Of a stretch of 64,000 nucleotides of DNA, positions 37,601-49,500 are shown in pieces. Source of the stretch: Chloroflexota bacterium (GTDB lineage: Bacteria; Chloroflexota; Anaerolineae; UBA2200). Each line of letters starts with the position of its first letter. Positions within the stretch are counted from its first letter, which is position 1. The notes under the pieces were generated by a model. The model did no database searches, was not told where the DNA came from, and worked only from the letters and a program-made list of their open reading frames with translations. The stretch is taken from positions 62,001 to 126,000 of the forward strand of contig JACIWX010000007.1 of assembly GCA_014360755.1 (NCBI GenBank), given 5' to 3'. The position numbers and the translations under genes were made by a program.

Positions 37601-40600
37601 CTCACCCCGCTCTGGTTGCTAGGGATGTTCTGGATAACCGCCGTGATGACGCCATCCACCGTGATCCAGCCTGGCAAATCACCCAAGTGCCAGACGACAT
37701 CCCCGCTCTGCAACCAACCCGGCGTAACCGTCGGCGTGCTGGAAATGACCGTCACCGGTCCACCCTGGTTGCCATCGCCATCGTACGTATAGGTGATCAC
37801 CGCGGAAACATAGCCCAAACCGGTCGGGAGCGTGTCCGTCAGGGTTACGTTCTGATACAGCGAATCTTCGCCTTCCGCAAAGGCGGTAAAGGTAAAGACA
37901 GCAAGACTGCCGATGGTGCCCGTCTGCACCGCCGGCCCCTTGTCAAAGCCCTTCAACAGGGTAACGTAGGAAGTATAGGCGGCGGTGGCATAGACGCAGC
38001 CGACGGCGCAGGCACCAGATGCCTCTACGCCATCGGTGTATTCTCCGGTGGCTAAAACCGTCGCCGTAACCACAGCGCTCCAGGCGCTGTTCGCTGGCAA
38101 AGTAAAGGACGGTGTCCAAGTAATAACGTTCCCTGCGATGAGCGGCGTATTGCTGCCACCGGGATAGCTGCCATTGCTCGCCTGGATCCCGCTGAAGCCA
38201 CTGGCGAGCACATCTGTTACCAGGATATTGGGCGCATACGTATTGCTGGTGTTGGTCACGCGCACGGTCCAGGTGATGACCTGCCCGACATAGGCAATCT
38301 GAGTCGCGGGTATCTTGCGCACCGTCAAGGTTGGGTTGGCAACAGACACGTTGGTGCTGCCGCTGGCAGAATACGGGCCGGTGCCAACACAACTAGAGGC
38401 ATCGTCATAGGATAGGCTGACGGTATTGAGCCCGCCAGGGGGCACTGTACAGCTTCCCGAAGCACTGTTATTAACCACGCGGAATGCCAGTGTGGTCTTA
38501 CCAGAGGGCAGCGGCGTAGCTCCCCAGGACCAAACCGGGGCCGTCGTCCCAGGAGTTGGGTAAGTGGCTGGCGCTGTGCTGGCGAATAGCGTAGTGCTAT
38601 ACACATATCCTGAAGGCAGAGTATTCGTCAGCGTTACAGTGTACGCAGGAGGGCCATTGTTGGTCAAAGTAATCGTGATGACCCCGCCACATTGGTGCAG
38701 GGTGGATGGGGCGATGTCGGTAGTAATCGAGGGAGTGTCAAAATTGGGCCGTGTGCGCAAGACGGCTCGCGCCGTGACCTGCTGCCGACAGCCCGTCTCC
38801 GGGCAACCCCATGTGGCAGTCATAGCGTTGGTCGTATCGCTTTCTGTGCACTCACCAGCGTTCACCGTGGTGGTGATCCAAGCGTCCCAACTCCCCGTAG
38901 AGAAAGAGCCCAAATACCAAGTAATGACCTGCCCACTTTGATAATCTGGCGTAGGGCTAACCGCACTCAGGCTTACATTGGATGGCAACACATCAGTAAC
39001 CACGGTCTGCAAAGCGGGGGTTTGGCTGGCATTGTCCAGCACCAGGTGCCACGCCACGGTTTCGCCTGGTTCAGCGTAGACGGTATTCGCCCAGGCTGAA
39101 CCAGTTGTCACATTGCGCCCTTGTTTCTGTGCCGTCATCTGTGGCGCATCGGCGGACGTGGCAAAATAGCTGGCTGCCGTAGCATGGGGGGCATCGCAGA
39201 CATCGCGATAACCGGCACGGATGGCGATGTTCCCGCCTTGGAAATCGCAGTCCACATAGACATCATAGCGCACCCAAACGGTCTGTTTGGGGTACAAGCG
39301 CGCCAAAGCAGGGATTTCGTTGTATGTCCAGACCAATGGGCCAAGCGGCGCCCCAGAGGGCTCCCCGCCGTTCACCCAGCCAGTCAATGGCGGCGTTGTG
39401 CCCGTGCCCGTTACGTACTGCGTGCTGTTGGGCACATAGCGCAGCCCACTGGGTAAGGTTTCGGTCAGCGTCGCGGTGTACACGCTCAGCAAACCGGCGT
39501 TGCGCACCGTGGCCGTGATGGTGCGCGTAACACAAGTGGGCATGGGCGTGCTGACCATGCTGGTATTGATCAAAATAGTCGGTGGCAATTCGACGTGGGA
39601 GTACTTTGGACCACCCGCCAGGCAAACCTGTCCCAGGCACCCCTGTACACCGGCAAAGACATTGTCCAAGTCATCGCACCCGATGACCTCCGCTGTCAGG
39701 GTAATGATATATTTCTCGCCAGACAGGAAGGTCAGGTTGCTCCAAGTCACCCCCTGGCTGGAAGTGATGGGGGTAGCGCCCGCGGCAGAGCCAGCGCTGG
39801 AAGTGATGACAGAATAGAGATAGCGCAGGTCAGCGCCCAAGACATCGGTCATGGTAACGCCATAGGCAGGACCGGCTCCTGAGTTGATGGCGGTCAGGGT
39901 CCAAGTTACGACATCATCCGTGGCGTAGACCAGTTCAGGGAACTTGTACAGAATCGGGCGCGGCTCGAGCACAAGCGGGGATTGGCTGGCACTGGCGGAA
40001 CAAGTATCGTCATACACGTTGTCATCTGCGCAGAGGTTATCGTAGTAGGCGGTAGCCTGCAGCGAGCCAGTGGCATCGCAACGGCGCTGTACCCGCAACT
40101 GTACCGTAGCCGTGGTCGCTGTAGTGAAGGCATCGCTATAATGCCAGGTATAACTACTCGCATTCGTGGTGGTGAAGACGGGCGCCGCGCCGCCAAAGCC
40201 CAGGACATCGAGGATCTCATAGTCCCCGGTCGGGAAGCGCAAGCGTACATCATAAGCGGGTGTGCTGCCGCTACGGCTCAGGGTAATGAGCGGTGTATAT
40301 ACGCCACAAGCCGAGACGGTAGACGGGATACCACTAATGTTGACACTCACCTGGGGCTCGGCTACCTCGACCCACACTACTTCCTCAGAAATGCCGTCAT
40401 CGCAACCCGCACACCAAAAGTTGCCGGTCACACCCAAGTTCAGATAAGACCAATCATAAAATTCCCCGCCCGAACAGGTAAAGTCATCGTTGACCGTGGC
40501 TTGGTAAACAATGACCATCGTGGCACCGGGGACAGTGATGCTACAGGTGGGCGAAATATTGCGGATGACCAGCGGCGCCGTGCTGCTCACTGTAAAGTTG

Positions 40601-42447
40601 GCGGGGCAAGATTGCGCACCGTTGCTGACATAGACAGAAGCGCTGCCATTCACGTAGGTCAGATGGCTCAACGTATCTGTAAAGACCATGCCTCCCCAGG
40701 ATGGGACAACGGTGAACGAGGGCGCAAAGACATAGGTATTGGTAAAAGTGCGCGTAGTGCATGCTTCTCCGCTCAGAGGAGAGACTTCCTTGGAATGGGA
40801 GGAAAGCATTTCCTCGCACTGCACTGCGGTATCCACACTGTCCGAAGCGCTCACGGTGCAGTTCTGGCAATCGCTGCCGGAAGCCATCAAGGTGTTGTGC
40901 ACGAATTGTCCGCAGCAGCCGCAGAGTTGGGGGCAGCTCCCTGTCGGGGTGAAAACGAGCGTGCGTGTCCAAGGGCTGGTCGTCGTAACCCAGGTGATGG
41001 TCACGCGGTCGGTGCCGGTGATCACTGTGCCGCCACCCGCATCTAACAAGGTATAGCCGCAGTTGGCTTGAAATACATCGGTGATATACACCGCGCTGGA
41101 AAGATTGGCTGAGATGACGCTCAGCGTATAGGTAAGTGGCTCGTTCCAGTAGACCTCTCTTGGGCCATTCTTAGTTACCGTGAGAGACGGAGTTAAGCCA
41201 GAAACTGCCCACGATCCCGTGCGTACGGGATAAAGGTGCGCGTTGTGGCACTCGTCGTAATAGGTTGGCTCATAAAGGAGCGATGCCCCCTGCCCAGCCA
41301 TGTCACAGGGATCGGAAGGCAACGCGAGCGTAAAGGTGAGCGGGTAGCTGCTGGCGCCGGCAATGTTGGGAAGATGGAAAGCCCCGCTGCTGTATGATGC
41401 CCCCGGGGAAACAGCGACCACCACCAGCGGTGAGAAATCAACGGCAATGGTCGGGGTATAGGCTGTGCCATCGCCCAAGTTGTTGATGGGCATGGTATAA
41501 GTGCCACTGCCCGTACAATAATTGATGTTGATGGCTGGTGGAGTGAAATCGAGATGTGGCTCGCGGGTCTGTAAATCAATGCTGGCTTTCGCGCCGCGTT
41601 CCTGGCACACACTGGCGCCGCATCCCCAAGTGGCAGTAACCACGTTATCCAATCCCATACAAGCCACCACCCTGGCACTAACCGTAAACGACCTAGTCTC
41701 CCCCACCGGGATGCTGGCAAAAGAAGCGCTTGTCGCGCCAGCGACGTAAGACAGCCCGGCACCCAGCGTATCTGTTACCTGCACGTTCGAAACGCGTCCA
41801 TAGCCCGTGTTTTCCACATACACGGTCCAGGTAACCACATCGCCGATCTTTGCCCAAATGACGGATGGTTCCTTGCGCACAGTAATGGCGCCGGGGAGGA
41901 CGGTGAAATCTTTGTACCTAATAAAGGAATCGCCCTGGTCATCGGTTACCGTGGTTTGGTTCTGCCCAGACGGAGCACTACAGGTGGCATCGAAGACAAA
42001 GGCGCGGCTGGTGGATTGCCCTGGGGGGAGGGTGCCCAAGTTGACGCTGTAGCTAGTCGGGGAGAAACCAGAGGGCATGGTATCCGTAACGCGGACATTG
42101 GTCGCAGTAATGGTATCGGCGTTCGTGATGAACAGGGTGTAGGTTACCCGATCGCAGATCTCGATGGTTTCTGGGCCAACGAGAGTCAGTTGCAAATTCA
42201 GGTCCGGTGACTGGCTCCGGACATTGCCCTGTCCAGCCCCTGCCTGAGGGAGAACTGGCTGCTCCGACACGGAGACAAGCGCTGACTCAGGCTCTTGTGG
42301 CATGGCGAAGGACAAAGAACGGTTGGGTCCCACGCCTGGGGCGGGCTGCGAAGAAACAACACCAGAGAAGGTCAGAAAGAGGAGAAAAGCAGCGGTAAAG
42401 AAACCGAGCGCGAACCAGCCAAGCCGTTTATACCTGTGTGCAGACAT
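31657..42447 (-). CDS. Giant secreted surface protein: DUF11-type repeats, GEVED and SdrD-B-like domains, Thr/Pro-rich tail
   Basis: About 3596 aa; signal segment [27 protein letters not shown]; repeated 'VTYTITVTNT..VTDTLP'; 'GDYVWLDxNGNGLQD'; TPTPT linker; C-term [13 protein letters not shown]. Confidence 0.93.
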   Translation of the reverse strand: MSAHRYKRLGWFALGFFTAAFLLFLTFSGVVSSQPAPGVGPNRSLSFAMPQEPESALVSVSEQPVLPQAGAGQGNVRSQSPDLNLQLTLVGPETIEICDRVTYTLFITNADTITATNVRVTDTMPSGFSPTSYSVNLGTLPPGQSTSRAFVFDATCSAPSGQNQTTVTDDQGDSFIRYKDFTVLPGAITVRKEPSVIWAKIGDVVTWTVYVENTGYGRVSNVQVTDTLGAGLSYVAGATSASFASIPVGETRSFTVSARVVACMGLDNVVTATWGCGASVCQERGAKASIDLQTREPHLDFTPPAININYCTGSGTYTMPINNLGDGTAYTPTIAVDFSPLVVVAVSPGASYSSGAFHLPNIAGASSYPLTFTLALPSDPCDMAGQGASLLYEPTYYDECHNAHLYPVRTGSWAVSGLTPSLTVTKNGPREVYWNEPLTYTLSVISANLSSAVYITDVFQANCGYTLLDAGGGTVITGTDRVTITWVTTTSPWTRTLVFTPTGSCPQLCGCCGQFVHNTLMASGSDCQNCTVSASDSVDTAVQCEEMLSSHSKEVSPLSGEACTTRTFTNTYVFAPSFTVVPSWGGMVFTDTLSHLTYVNGSASVYVSNGAQSCPANFTVSSTAPLVIRNISPTCSITVPGATMVIVYQATVNDDFTCSGGEFYDWSYLNLGVTGNFWCAGCDDGISEEVVWVEVAEPQVSVNISGIPSTVSACGVYTPLITLSRSGSTPAYDVRLRFPTGDYEILDVLGFGGAAPVFTTTNASSYTWHYSDAFTTATTATVQLRVQRRCDATGSLQATAYYDNLCADDNVYDDTCSASASQSPLVLEPRPILYKFPELVYATDDVVTWTLTAINSGAGPAYGVTMTDVLGADLRYLYSVITSSAGSAAGATPITSSQGVTWSNLTFLSGEKYIITLTAEVIGCDDLDNVFAGVQGCLGQVCLAGGPKYSHVELPPTILINTSMVSTPMPTCVTRTITATVRNAGLLSVYTATLTETLPSGLRYVPNSTQYVTGTGTTPPLTGWVNGGEPSGAPLGPLVWTYNEIPALARLYPKQTVWVRYDVYVDCDFQGGNIAIRAGYRDVCDAPHATAASYFATSADAPQMTAQKQGRNVTTGSAWANTVYAEPGETVAWHLVLDNASQTPALQTVVTDVLPSNVSLSAVSPTPDYQSGQVITWYLGSFSTGSWDAWITTTVNAGECTESDTTNAMTATWGCPETGCRQQVTARAVLRTRPNFDTPSITTDIAPSTLHQCGGVITITLTNNGPPAYTVTLTNTLPSGYVYSTTLFASTAPATYPTPGTTAPVWSWGATPLPSGKTTLAFRVVNNSASGSCTVPPGGLNTVSLSYDDASSCVGTGPYSASGSTNVSVANPTLTVRKIPATQIAYVGQVITWTVRVTNTSNTYAPNILVTDVLASGFSGIQASNGSYPGGSNTPLIAGNVITWTPSFTLPANSAWSAVVTATVLATGEYTDGVEASGACAVGCVYATAAYTSYVTLLKGFDKGPAVQTGTIGSLAVFTFTAFAEGEDSLYQNVTLTDTLPTGLGYVSAVITYTYDGDGNQGGPVTVISSTPTVTPGWLQSGDVVWHLGDLPGWITVDGVITAVIQNIPSNQSGVSRTNALFMSYVDAGQTYRYTDTARVDIVEPLIQLSKAASSSTGSLSNLDGNALLTYTLRLTNTGTSIAYDVVVTDTMPSYLVLQDIGQGGISATVNSTTRITWTIASIGITPPAPSTVLTYTARIVGAPAGMTLTNDVTVTYTSLEGDPPPYQERTYTTTTQLGVGMRGLSTTKTVTPTSASGALGAKLRIGDLVTYTITNTVPPGLVAYWPYQWDNMQPGLHYVPGTFSIGGSLPGSLDPNTSHYTNPNVPYSHVVGGNPTGANPNVGTYTGGTSYEAIEWWMNTFTNSTTLSQTVVVSFAAQFTGISQTGGTVSVGGTGLSRRNAQELDWNLADSGQFTSTAALTRTAGVNSYFGRPTLAITKTTEPPEGGIVGAGTPITYYLWVVNSTQTPAYDIVISDVLPSDVVYQGYALSSSAGSGPPSVVVAPSVGATGVITWQVDMLNGTIVSPTGSKSFTLTVSTVVSPEVSAGMALTNTAVVPYYDSQPGLGPQVGLTPTQRIFVDGTDDVVHYTTSSVGIVKAVSDITATIGQGIVYTITVPSPAITATLHNVWVTDVVNSRLQVNGASALAGNGGQAFVAGNTVTATWTSIPLNEQAYLVITATVRNLVTNTAGVDVPDQASFTWQNELGTVFGPQSSNVVTTTIVEPDVGIAKWVSPTGTLVPGDVVTYTLAFTNAAGTYNSTAYDVVITDVLPAGLTYGGVLPGTPAPDSVSGTGPTTVTWTLAAIPPGVSYTYRFTATVNAGIGTGVRITNTASIWGSTLPGVVPGERDGDNAPTNPRYREESSAVSYTGGSLGNFVWYDYDLDGIQDIGEPGVPGITVTLYTSLGAVVGVTTTDGNGLYLFEYLPPGDYYLVFTLPSGYVFTLQDQGADDAVDSDANPATGQTATTNLAIGENDWTWDAGVYQLDWGDLPDGPYATLQASNGPRHVILPGVYLGNLVDAEADGQPNLAATGDDLAGVPDDEDGVVFATPLVPGRSARITVTASTAGYLNAWVDFNGNGAFDAGEQIALDTPLVAGANAITFLVPANATGVEYSRFRFTTGSGQATTPTGFAPNGEMEDYVLASLGDYVWLDVNGNGLQDDGNTGVNGVVVRLLDGSGNAVLDASGNAITTTTQNNPISGNPGWYEFPGLPAGSYVVRFDPPVGYGFTVPNVGSDDTIDSDASPITGQTHVVTLGPADSDQTLDAGLVQSDWGDLPDGPYATLFASNGPRHVIIPGLYLGSHVDSEADGQPNINANGDDLNGVPDDEDGVTFLTPVMAFSAATIQVVASQPGYLNAWVDFDGNGVFDPADVIFTDHPLVTGVNTLSFPTAVFVSSTVYSRFRFTSGTGEATTPTGQAPNGEVEDYVLLSLGNRVWLDNGVGTTNNGIQDPGEPGIPGVRLELRYADGSPVLNGYGNPVATYSDANGDYLFTGLAPGSYLVHVSSSSWTHVGAPLHGLLSSSGAGVPDDDLDQDVDENGIDDLFPSLNGISSGPITLTIGGEPTFEDGDANSNLTLDFGFYPPGVIGDTVWLDYDGDGVQGPGEPGLAGVVITLTNQYGQVYTTTTDATGTYTFSNLLLDTYYTTTIDMGSLPPGTWLTTPSSFSSLLTSTAPTDDTHDYGVRGLGEVGDYVWFDQDGDGLQDANELGLPGVVVTLTSSSGLVVTTTTDANGLYLFTNLVVSETYTVTASPVLGYFFTTPSTQSTLLTVDQPTDYSLDFGLDTLIDPVKTRPHGDVCPTWNFWYWIFVTNTSGSAVHNIVVTDVLPVEVAPYSVQTGFGPPDPALEYPGGTFDGVRTVTWTVAFLGPGSSVAMWIKAQTYSWVGGICITNRAWVDADEVGIPIPIAEVFCVPRCAPPTPAPTATSTRTPTPTGTLTPTPTPTSTATPTPTPTMTPVPTATGTLPATATATPTPTVTWTPTPTPTPTVTWTPTPTVTWTPTPTGTLTPTATVTRTRTPTPTIWVPLPTETQIPPARLYQLYLPLVRKGWSFYVSLMKR
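31740..32085. repeat. Low-complexity Thr/Pro linker repeats
   Basis: Encodes ([13 protein letters not shown])n near C-terminus of giant protein. Confidence 0.9.
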
Positions 42448-42571
42448 CGTAACCTCCCCCATTTTGATGCCCTGTTTAGACCGCGTCCCAGATGCCAAAA
42501 GCCACGCTATTCAGTTTGGGGATGCATGATACTTTATCTTAACGAAAAATTCGGCTATGTCAAAATCAGCA

Positions 42572-42726
42572 GAAGATGTTGAAAAAGCCCTTCCAATGTC
42601 ATGCTGAACGAAGTGAAGCATCTCGCAGTACTCGGGAAAATACGGCTAAAGTTACGCGAGACCCCTTCGTTACACTCAGGGCAGGCTCTTCGCTTCGCTC
42701 AGGGTGACAAAATTTTCAACACTCTC
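42572..42726. mobile_element. MITE-like family 2, copy d
   Basis: GAAGATGTTGAAAAAG ... TTTTCAACACTCTC; internal sequence shared with other copies. Confidence 0.65.
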
Positions 42727-42900
42727 ATGAGTCTATCCTTGTTAACCATAGTATAACTGATAAACATGAATAAAAGATGAAAATTCACCTTTGCAAGGTA
42801 AACTTTTGGTTAAAATCTTGCCTTCTCAGGCGCTATTGCCCACCAATCCATACCCGGAAGATCCGCACAGGAAGGACAGGCACTGGGTGCAGAGAGTTGC

Positions 42901-43569
42901 CTACCCCATCCCACTGGCTTCGCGCTCCAGTCCTGCACGGTCCACAATGGCGATCCGGCCGCGCTGGCGGCGGATGAGCCCCTCTGCAGCAAAGTCGCGC
43001 AAGGTACGCCCAACCATCTCGCGCACTGTGCCGATGTGTGTGGCAATCTCTTCCTGCGTCCATTGCCGTGGCGATGTTTTCTCATCCGCGTACTGCAGCA
43101 GGAAGCGCGCCAGGCGGCTGCGCACGGTGTACAAAGCCAGCGACTCAACCAGGTCGCTCAGGCGGCGCACTTCGCCTGCCAGGTACTGCAAAACGGCATG
43201 GGCTAGCTCGCCGTGCTCCTCGAGGATATGGCGACAATCCGCGCAAGCGATGCTATACAAGGTAGTAGGAGTAACCGCATCTACGGTAACCGGGCTAGGT
43301 TTACCGTCAAGCGCAGCGACCAGGTTCACGCATTCGCCTGGGCCGAGGTAAGCCAGCACCTGCTCACGGCCATGGGGCGACATGCGCCGGGTGCGCACCA
43401 GCCCATGGATGACAAAATAGGTCGCCTCACAGGGTTCGCCTTCCCAAACAATGGCTCGCCCAGGAGCCACAGCGATTTCACGGACATACGGCACGATGCG
43501 TTGCAAGACCGCTTTGTCCAGCCCAGAGAATAGAGGCAATTGGGATAAGGTGTGAATGCTCACCGTCAT
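42901..43569 (-). CDS. Crp/Fnr-family transcriptional regulator
   Basis: cNMP-binding fold (VAPGRAIVWEGEPCEATYFVIHGLVRTRR) and HTH (WTQEEIATHIGTVREMVGRTLRDFAAEGLIRRQRGRIAI). Confidence 0.92.
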   Translation of the reverse strand: MTVSIHTLSQLPLFSGLDKAVLQRIVPYVREIAVAPGRAIVWEGEPCEATYFVIHGLVRTRRMSPHGREQVLAYLGPGECVNLVAALDGKPSPVTVDAVTPTTLYSIACADCRHILEEHGELAHAVLQYLAGEVRRLSDLVESLALYTVRSRLARFLLQYADEKTSPRQWTQEEIATHIGTVREMVGRTLRDFAAEGLIRRQRGRIAIVDRAGLEREASGMG

Positions 43570-43774
43570 GGGGCAACTCAGTCCATTTGTGCCATGAGTC
43601 GGCTTCTGTACCACGCGATACAGTCGCCAGGCGTGCCCATCCCAAAGGGAGTTGTCCATTGGAGGGCGGCGTTGTCCAGCTGGATTGCTCGGACCTTACC
43701 GAGCCTCAGCCACATACGGGCTCCTCCGGCGGCAGAACAAATGCCTGCAAAACAGGGTACTGGAATCATAGGCC

Positions 43775-44020
43775 TTATTTACCCAGCAGGCGAATGATCA
43801 GATTCAGCAATATGGTCAATAGTAAACTGAGCAGGAGACAGGTAACAATGGGCGCGTAGCAACTGAAATTGCCACGGCGATAGGTGATGTCGCCGGGCAA
43901 GCGCCCCAGGAATGGCACCCGTCCCATCAGCACGAGGATCAAGCCAAGCAGGACAATCAGCCCGCCCAACATGAGCAGCATCTTGCCAAAATCAGTCAAG
44001 TCCATCATCCCAATCACCAC
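43775..44020 (-). CDS. DUF2905 family small membrane protein
   Basis: MMDLTDFGKMLLMLGGLIVLLGLILVLMGRVPFLGRLPGDITYRRGNFSCYAPIVTCLLLS. Confidence 0.85.
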   Translation of the reverse strand: MVIGMMDLTDFGKMLLMLGGLIVLLGLILVLMGRVPFLGRLPGDITYRRGNFSCYAPIVTCLLLSLLLTILLNLIIRLLGK

Positions 44021-44091
44021 TTATCCGCTTGATTTTCAGGCTAACCCTAGTATAGGGGATGTTGTCGCAGCGGTCAAGTACTTGGTGCGAT

Positions 44092-44690
44092 GGGGTGTAG
44101 TTCACTTTTGGGGCAAGAAATGCCTTGCATAGCCTCAGGCGGATGAAAAGCAGCCAAGTCCGGACAAGGACAATCACTGTCAGCAGATTGGGGGAACGGA
44201 TGGAACGGATTCGCTCCTCAAGTAGACGGGGCTATCTTATACCCAGCGTGCACTGTGGTCCACGCCGAGCGTGAGACTGCTCCAGGTGGACCACCCGCTG
44301 TCCACGCCAAACGTGAGAGCACCTGCTCTCCCATGGTCATTCTGAGCCGCGTAGCGGCGAAGAATCTCCCTCCGTTCCATGAGACCCCTCGGCCTCGCCT
44401 CAGGGTGACACAGGAGACCACACCTCACCCGGGCATGGGAGCCCAGGCGCAGTTGCCGCCAGGGAATCAATTCCCTGGCTGAAACGTGCAAGTCGGCTAA
44501 AGCCGACTGCTGATTGGCAGCAGCCCCCGTAGGGGCGAACCTTGTGTCCGCCCATGCACGTCTCTCCCGTTGTCATTCTGAGCCGCGTAGCGGCGAAGAA
44601 TCTCCCTCCGTTCCATGAGACCCTTCGGCTTTGCCTCAGGGTGACACAGGAGACCACTTCGCCTGGGCATGGGAGCCCAGGCGCAAATGC
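44092..44690. mobile_element. MITE-like family 1, copy C (right terminus not found)
   Basis: GGGGTGTAGTTCACTTTTGGGGCAAGAAATGCCTTGCA plus internal modules, partly duplicated. Confidence 0.75.
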
Positions 44691-44699
44691 CCATGCATT

Positions 44700-44728
44700 T
44701 TGACCCTTCCTCTCAGATGAGTTATACT
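44700..44728 (+). promoter_or_regulatory. Promoter TTGACC-N17-TATACT (endonuclease V gene)
   Basis: TTGACC 44700-44705, TATACT 44723-44728. Confidence 0.6.
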
Positions 44729-44782
44729 ATGCAACGACGGAACACGCAATACGCACTACGCAATACGCAACACGGAGGCACC

Positions 44783-45484
44783 ATGCGCATCCAAGTCCTG
44801 CACCGATGGGACCTCTCCCCTGCTGAGGCCATCGCCGTGCAGCAAAACCTGCGCACAAAGGTCGTCACACGCAACGAAGTGGGGCAGGTACGCACCGTTG
44901 CGGGAGTAGATATCAGCACCGCTGGTGAGCGTGCGCACGCTGCCATCGTCGTGTTGCGCTTCCCCGACCTGCAGCCACTAGAAGCAGCCGAAGCCGATTT
45001 GCCCCTCACCTTCCCCTATATCCCTGGTCTGCTAGCTTTCCGCGAGGCGCCCGCCATTCTGGCTGCCATTGAGCGCCTGCAGACTGAGCCAGACCTTTTC
45101 CTGGTGGACGGGCAAGGGTTAGCCCATCCGCGGCGTATGGGCATTGCCTGCCACGTGGGGGTGGTCATTGACAAGCCCAGCATTGGCTGTGCCAAGTCGC
45201 TGCTGTGCGGCCATCATGGGATGGTAGGCCCGAAGGTGGGCGATTACAGTCCTATCGAGCATCAAGGCGAGGTCATTGGCGTAGCCCTGCGTACGAAAGA
45301 AGGGGTTAGCCCCGTCTATATTTCTGTAGGACATAAGGTAGATTTGCCTACAGCAATAGATTACGTCCTGCGCTGTCGCGGGGGCTACCGCATCCCGGAG
45401 CCAATCCGTTGGGCGCACCGCGTGGCTGGCGGGGAGCGCCTGCCCAAGCCTCAGCCACGCGCTGAACAAGGAACGCTTTTCTGA
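44783..45484 (+). CDS. nfi: Endonuclease V
   Basis: VAGVDIS; YIPGLLAFREAPAIL; DLFLVDGQGLAHPRRMGIACHVGV. Confidence 0.95.
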   Translation: MRIQVLHRWDLSPAEAIAVQQNLRTKVVTRNEVGQVRTVAGVDISTAGERAHAAIVVLRFPDLQPLEAAEADLPLTFPYIPGLLAFREAPAILAAIERLQTEPDLFLVDGQGLAHPRRMGIACHVGVVIDKPSIGCAKSLLCGHHGMVGPKVGDYSPIEHQGEVIGVALRTKEGVSPVYISVGHKVDLPTAIDYVLRCRGGYRIPEPIRWAHRVAGGERLPKPQPRAEQGTLF

Positions 45485-45544
45485 TGGATGCACCACGAAG
45501 GCAAAGAGGCACATGTCTTGGGTACCGGTAATAGAGGAGCGTAG

Positions 45545-46318
45545 ATGGCTTTTGAGCAAGAAATACAACAAGCGGCGGAAACCTTGGCTGCCAGCCACCA
45601 CGCAGTAGCACTGACCGGCGCAGGGCACAGCACACCCTCTGGCATTCCCGATTTCCGCAGCCCAGGTTCTGGACTGTGGGAAGGGGTGGACCCGATGAAA
45701 GTGGCCTCCCTCTATGGCTTCCAGCGCAATCCCCAAGCCTTCTACGAGTGGATCCGCCCGCTGGCAAAGCAGATCATGGAGGCAAAGCCCAACCCAGCGC
45801 ACTTTGCCCTGGCTGAACTGGAGCAAATGGGCGTGCTCCAGGTGGTCATCACCCAGAACATAGACGAACTGCATCAACGCGCCGGCTCCAAGCGCGTCCT
45901 GGAAGTGCACGGCAGTGTCCGCACGGCAACTTGCACGCGTTGCCACAAACAAGTATCTACGGCGGAGATGTGGCCGCTCTTCGTTGCCAGTGGGACAGTG
46001 CCGCACTGCCCTGCTTGTGGTGGACTGCTCAAGCCCGATGTGGTGCTTTTTGGCGAACTGCTGCCCCTCGATGTCATCTACGAAGCACAACAGGAGGCGG
46101 AGCACTGCGACGTCATGCTAGTCGCCGGGTCGTCGCTGGAAGTGTACCCGGCGGCAGAGTTGCCCAACCGCGCTGTCGAGCATGGCGCTAGATTGATCGT
46201 GGTCAACTACGCGCCGACGTATATGGATGGGCACGCCACTGTGGTCATCCACGAAGATGTCGCAGTAATACTGCCACAGATTGCAGCCAAGGTCAGGCAA
46301 CTTAGAGAAAGACAGTGA
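45545..46318 (+). CDS. Sir2-family NAD-dependent protein deacylase
   Basis: GAGHSTPSGIPDFRS; TQNIDELHQRAG; CTRCHK...CPACGG; VAGSSLEVYPAAEL. Confidence 0.93.
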   Translation: MAFEQEIQQAAETLAASHHAVALTGAGHSTPSGIPDFRSPGSGLWEGVDPMKVASLYGFQRNPQAFYEWIRPLAKQIMEAKPNPAHFALAELEQMGVLQVVITQNIDELHQRAGSKRVLEVHGSVRTATCTRCHKQVSTAEMWPLFVASGTVPHCPACGGLLKPDVVLFGELLPLDVIYEAQQEAEHCDVMLVAGSSLEVYPAAELPNRAVEHGARLIVVNYAPTYMDGHATVVIHEDVAVILPQIAAKVRQLRERQ

Positions 46319-46483
46319 TGGAAGACGATGAGGAACCGAATAGGCAAGTAGCCACCTTAACGGCTGAAGCCGTTACTACAAACATCCGTCAGGCAACTTA
46401 GAGAAAGACAGTGATGGAAGACGATGAGGAACCGAATAGGCAAGTAGCCACCCTAACGGCTGAAGCCGTTACGACAAGCTTTT
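46292..46483. repeat. 96-bp tandem duplication spanning the 3' end of the Sir2 gene
   Basis: GTCAGGCAACTTAGAGAAAGACAGTGATGGAAGACGATGAGGAACCGAATAGGCAAGTAGCCACC starts at 46292 and 46388. Confidence 0.93.
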
Positions 46484-46511
46484 GTCAACGGCTGAAGCCG
46501 TTGCGACAAAC
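46358..46511. repeat. Three variant-stem REP-like palindromes (AACGGCTGAAGCCGTT)
   Basis: Stem AACGGCT/AGCCGTT with the same loop and (A/G)C(T/G)ACAA(A/G)C tail as the GAGCGCT-type REPs. Confidence 0.75.
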
Positions 46512-46551
46512 ATCTGCGAGATGCCCTGGTGTGAGGGCTGTTTCGCGGGGG

Positions 46552-49500
46552 ATGGTGCTGGTCTTGGTGATCACGCTCTTGATGGGGCTCCTCCTCAGGA
46601 CAGGGCAGACTGTCTGCGCCGAAAGCGGCGGTTTCCGTGGCCAGGTGATTGATGTGCTCAGCAAGCAGCCCATCCGCGGGGCGCTGGTCAAGGCGGGAGA
46701 GGCACAGGCGACCACGGATGCCGATGGCCGCTATCTGCTGCGGCTGGCTCCGGGGACATATGAAATCAGTGTGCAAGCGACAGGATACATCGGCATGTCC
46801 AAGAGCTACCAGACAGTGCGCAGCAATACGTACACCAACGTGGACTTTGCCATGGTGCTCGCTGCGCCTTCAGAGGCGCAACGTGTCGCCCTAGATGCCA
46901 TCCTACGCCAGCCAGTCGAAACCAAGTTCACGGCGGAAGAGTTGACTGCGCTACAGATCAGTGGCTTTCAACCTTCCGGTGTGACGCGGTTGCCAGCCAG
47001 CATCCGCGTGCTGATGCCCGATAACACGGTCGTGGTCATGCCTCTGGATGAATATGTCAAGGGCGTGCTGCCCAAGGAAATGCCGCCCTACTGGCCCATG
47101 GAGGCTTTGAAAGCGCAGGCAGTGGCGGCACGCTGCTATGCCGCTGCCGGGCCGCGCCATGCCGCGCTCGGGGCAGATGTGTGCACCACGGTACATTGCC
47201 AGGTATGGAGCCCGGTGCACTATGAGACGACAGACCGCGCCGTGGACAGCACGCACAACGTAGCCCTCACCTATGCCGGCAACGTCATCCGCGCCTTTTT
47301 CTTCGCGCGCTGCAATGGCCGCACGCGCAGTGCGCTGGAAGTGTGGGGCACCAACGTGCCATACTGTCAGAGCGTGTCTTGTCCCTGTGGCTCCACCACC
47401 TCCCTAGGGCACGGGGTGGGCATGTGTCAGGAAGGGGCGCGCGTCTTGGCACAGAACGGCCGCAGTTACACCGACATCCTGCTGCATTACTACTCCAATG
47501 TCCAGATCACAGCACTGCCACCCCATGTCCTAAAAGAGGGCCGTGTCTGGCCAGAAACAGGGGATACCACCACCATGTTCCACTATGAGGTGCAGTACGA
47601 GGGCAATGACCCGCCTATCGCCGCTTATGTCTACATTGACGGCCAGGCGTATCACATGAGCGTGGTAACCCCCACCGTGTCCGGCGGAGGCACATACCGC
47701 TACAGCACCTTGTTGCCCGCCGGGGAGCACAACTATGCCTTCCACTTCGAGGATGGCTACAACCCCGCGGTGGATTTCCCCGCCTCCGGCACACTTAGCG
47801 GGCCTACGGTGCGCCAATCCGAGGGACCAACCCCCACTGCCAAGCCTTCGTCGCTCGGTACAGAAGCCGTGCAATGGGTGCAGACCACGCAAACTGATTT
47901 CAGCGGGGGCACTTTCCAAGATGCCATTGTAACTCGCGAGGGCGATGGGGAAATCACGCTGTCCCCGGATCGCACCTTGGGCTTTTACACCTCAACGGTC
48001 AAACTGGCACCGATTGACTTTGTGGCGGTTGGCTCCTTCTGGCAGGCTACTATACCTGCGGGGACCGCTATTACCGTTGCCTTGCGCAGCAGTCCGGATG
48101 GCAAGGCGTGGTCCGATTGGGTCGTGGTCCCACCCATGGATGCTGAGCGCGAGGAGTCACGCCTGTCCTACGGCGAACTGCTCTATTTGCGTGGCCCCTA
48201 CGTGCAATATCGCCTGACCCTGGCTAGCAAGAAGGCAGGAGTTAGCCCGGTATTGTCCGCGCTCACGCTGGTCTTGATTGATTCCCGGCGCGGCAACACC
48301 GCTGAACAGGCACAAGCCATCGCCGCGGCCGTTTCCCCGCCCACCGCACCGGTCATCATCCCCCGTTCTGCCTGGGGTGCCGACGAGAGGTTGATGACCT
48401 GGCCGCCGGAATACCGCACGGTGCGCAAATTCGTTATCCATCACACCGCCACGCCCAACGGCGATCTAGACCCCGCTGCCACCGTGCGTGCCATTTACTA
48501 TTACCATGCCGTAACCCGCGGCTGGGGCGACATCGGCTATAACTACCTCATTGACACCCAAGGCCGTATTTATGAAGGAAGGTATGGCGGGGAAGGTGTC
48601 GTCGGCGGGCATGCCAAACAGTATGCCTGGGGATCCATCGGTGTATCGCTCATCGGCAATTACGATGAGGTAGCCATGACGGCTGCCATGGAACGCTCCT
48701 TGGTTGAATTGATCGCCTGGAAAGGCAACCTGCACTTTGTCCATCCTACCGAGCGCGGCTTCTTCATTGACTGCGACCTGCCCAATATCTTTGCCCACCG
48801 CGATGTCGCAGAGACTACGTGCCCAGGCCGCTACGCCTATGCCCGGATGCAAGCCATCCGCGAGGCAGTCCTTGCGCGGATGAGGGAAATCCCTCCCAAT
48901 GTGCGCATAGATGTACCCCTTGCTGAATCCCGCATCGGCGGCGTGGTCAACTGTCTGACCACAGCCAGCCCGGCGGTCACGCAGGTTACCTTCTATGTGG
49001 ATGGCGCAGCGAGCGCCACTGACAGCACTGCGCCATTCTCCTGGAAATGGAACACTAGTAAGGTGATGGACGGGCTGCATCGCCTGCAAGTGGAAGCACG
49101 CACCGCCCTGGACCTGCGTGCGGAGCAAACCGTAACGGTAACAGTGGACAACACACCCCCTACCGGCACCTTGAGCGCGCCTGCTTTCAGCAATGTGCCC
49201 ACCGTTACCCTGACGACCTGGGCTGACAGCGCTGCCTGGATACTGCTCAGCAATGGCTGGCAATGGGAAGGAGAAGACCTGAACCACCAGAGCGGGAGCC
49301 TGGTCAGCGACACAGCGGCAGGAAACGGCTGGGCTTGGATGGGGCACGCCGGAAGCGACCCAGCCGGCTGGTGGTACGGGCCCTATTTCCGCGCCTTGCC
49401 CACGGGACATAGTTACCGCGTCTACTACCGGCTGAAAGCGAATGGCTACAGCGCCTCTACGGACATTGCCACACTGGATGTAACAGACAATTTTGGCACC

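Noticed and set aside
44783-46318. Antiphage defence island (EndoV, Sir2, HNH, helicase)
   Set aside because: Stand-alone Sir2 deacylase and EndoV look housekeeping; no partner effector/sensor architecture; genes are scattered
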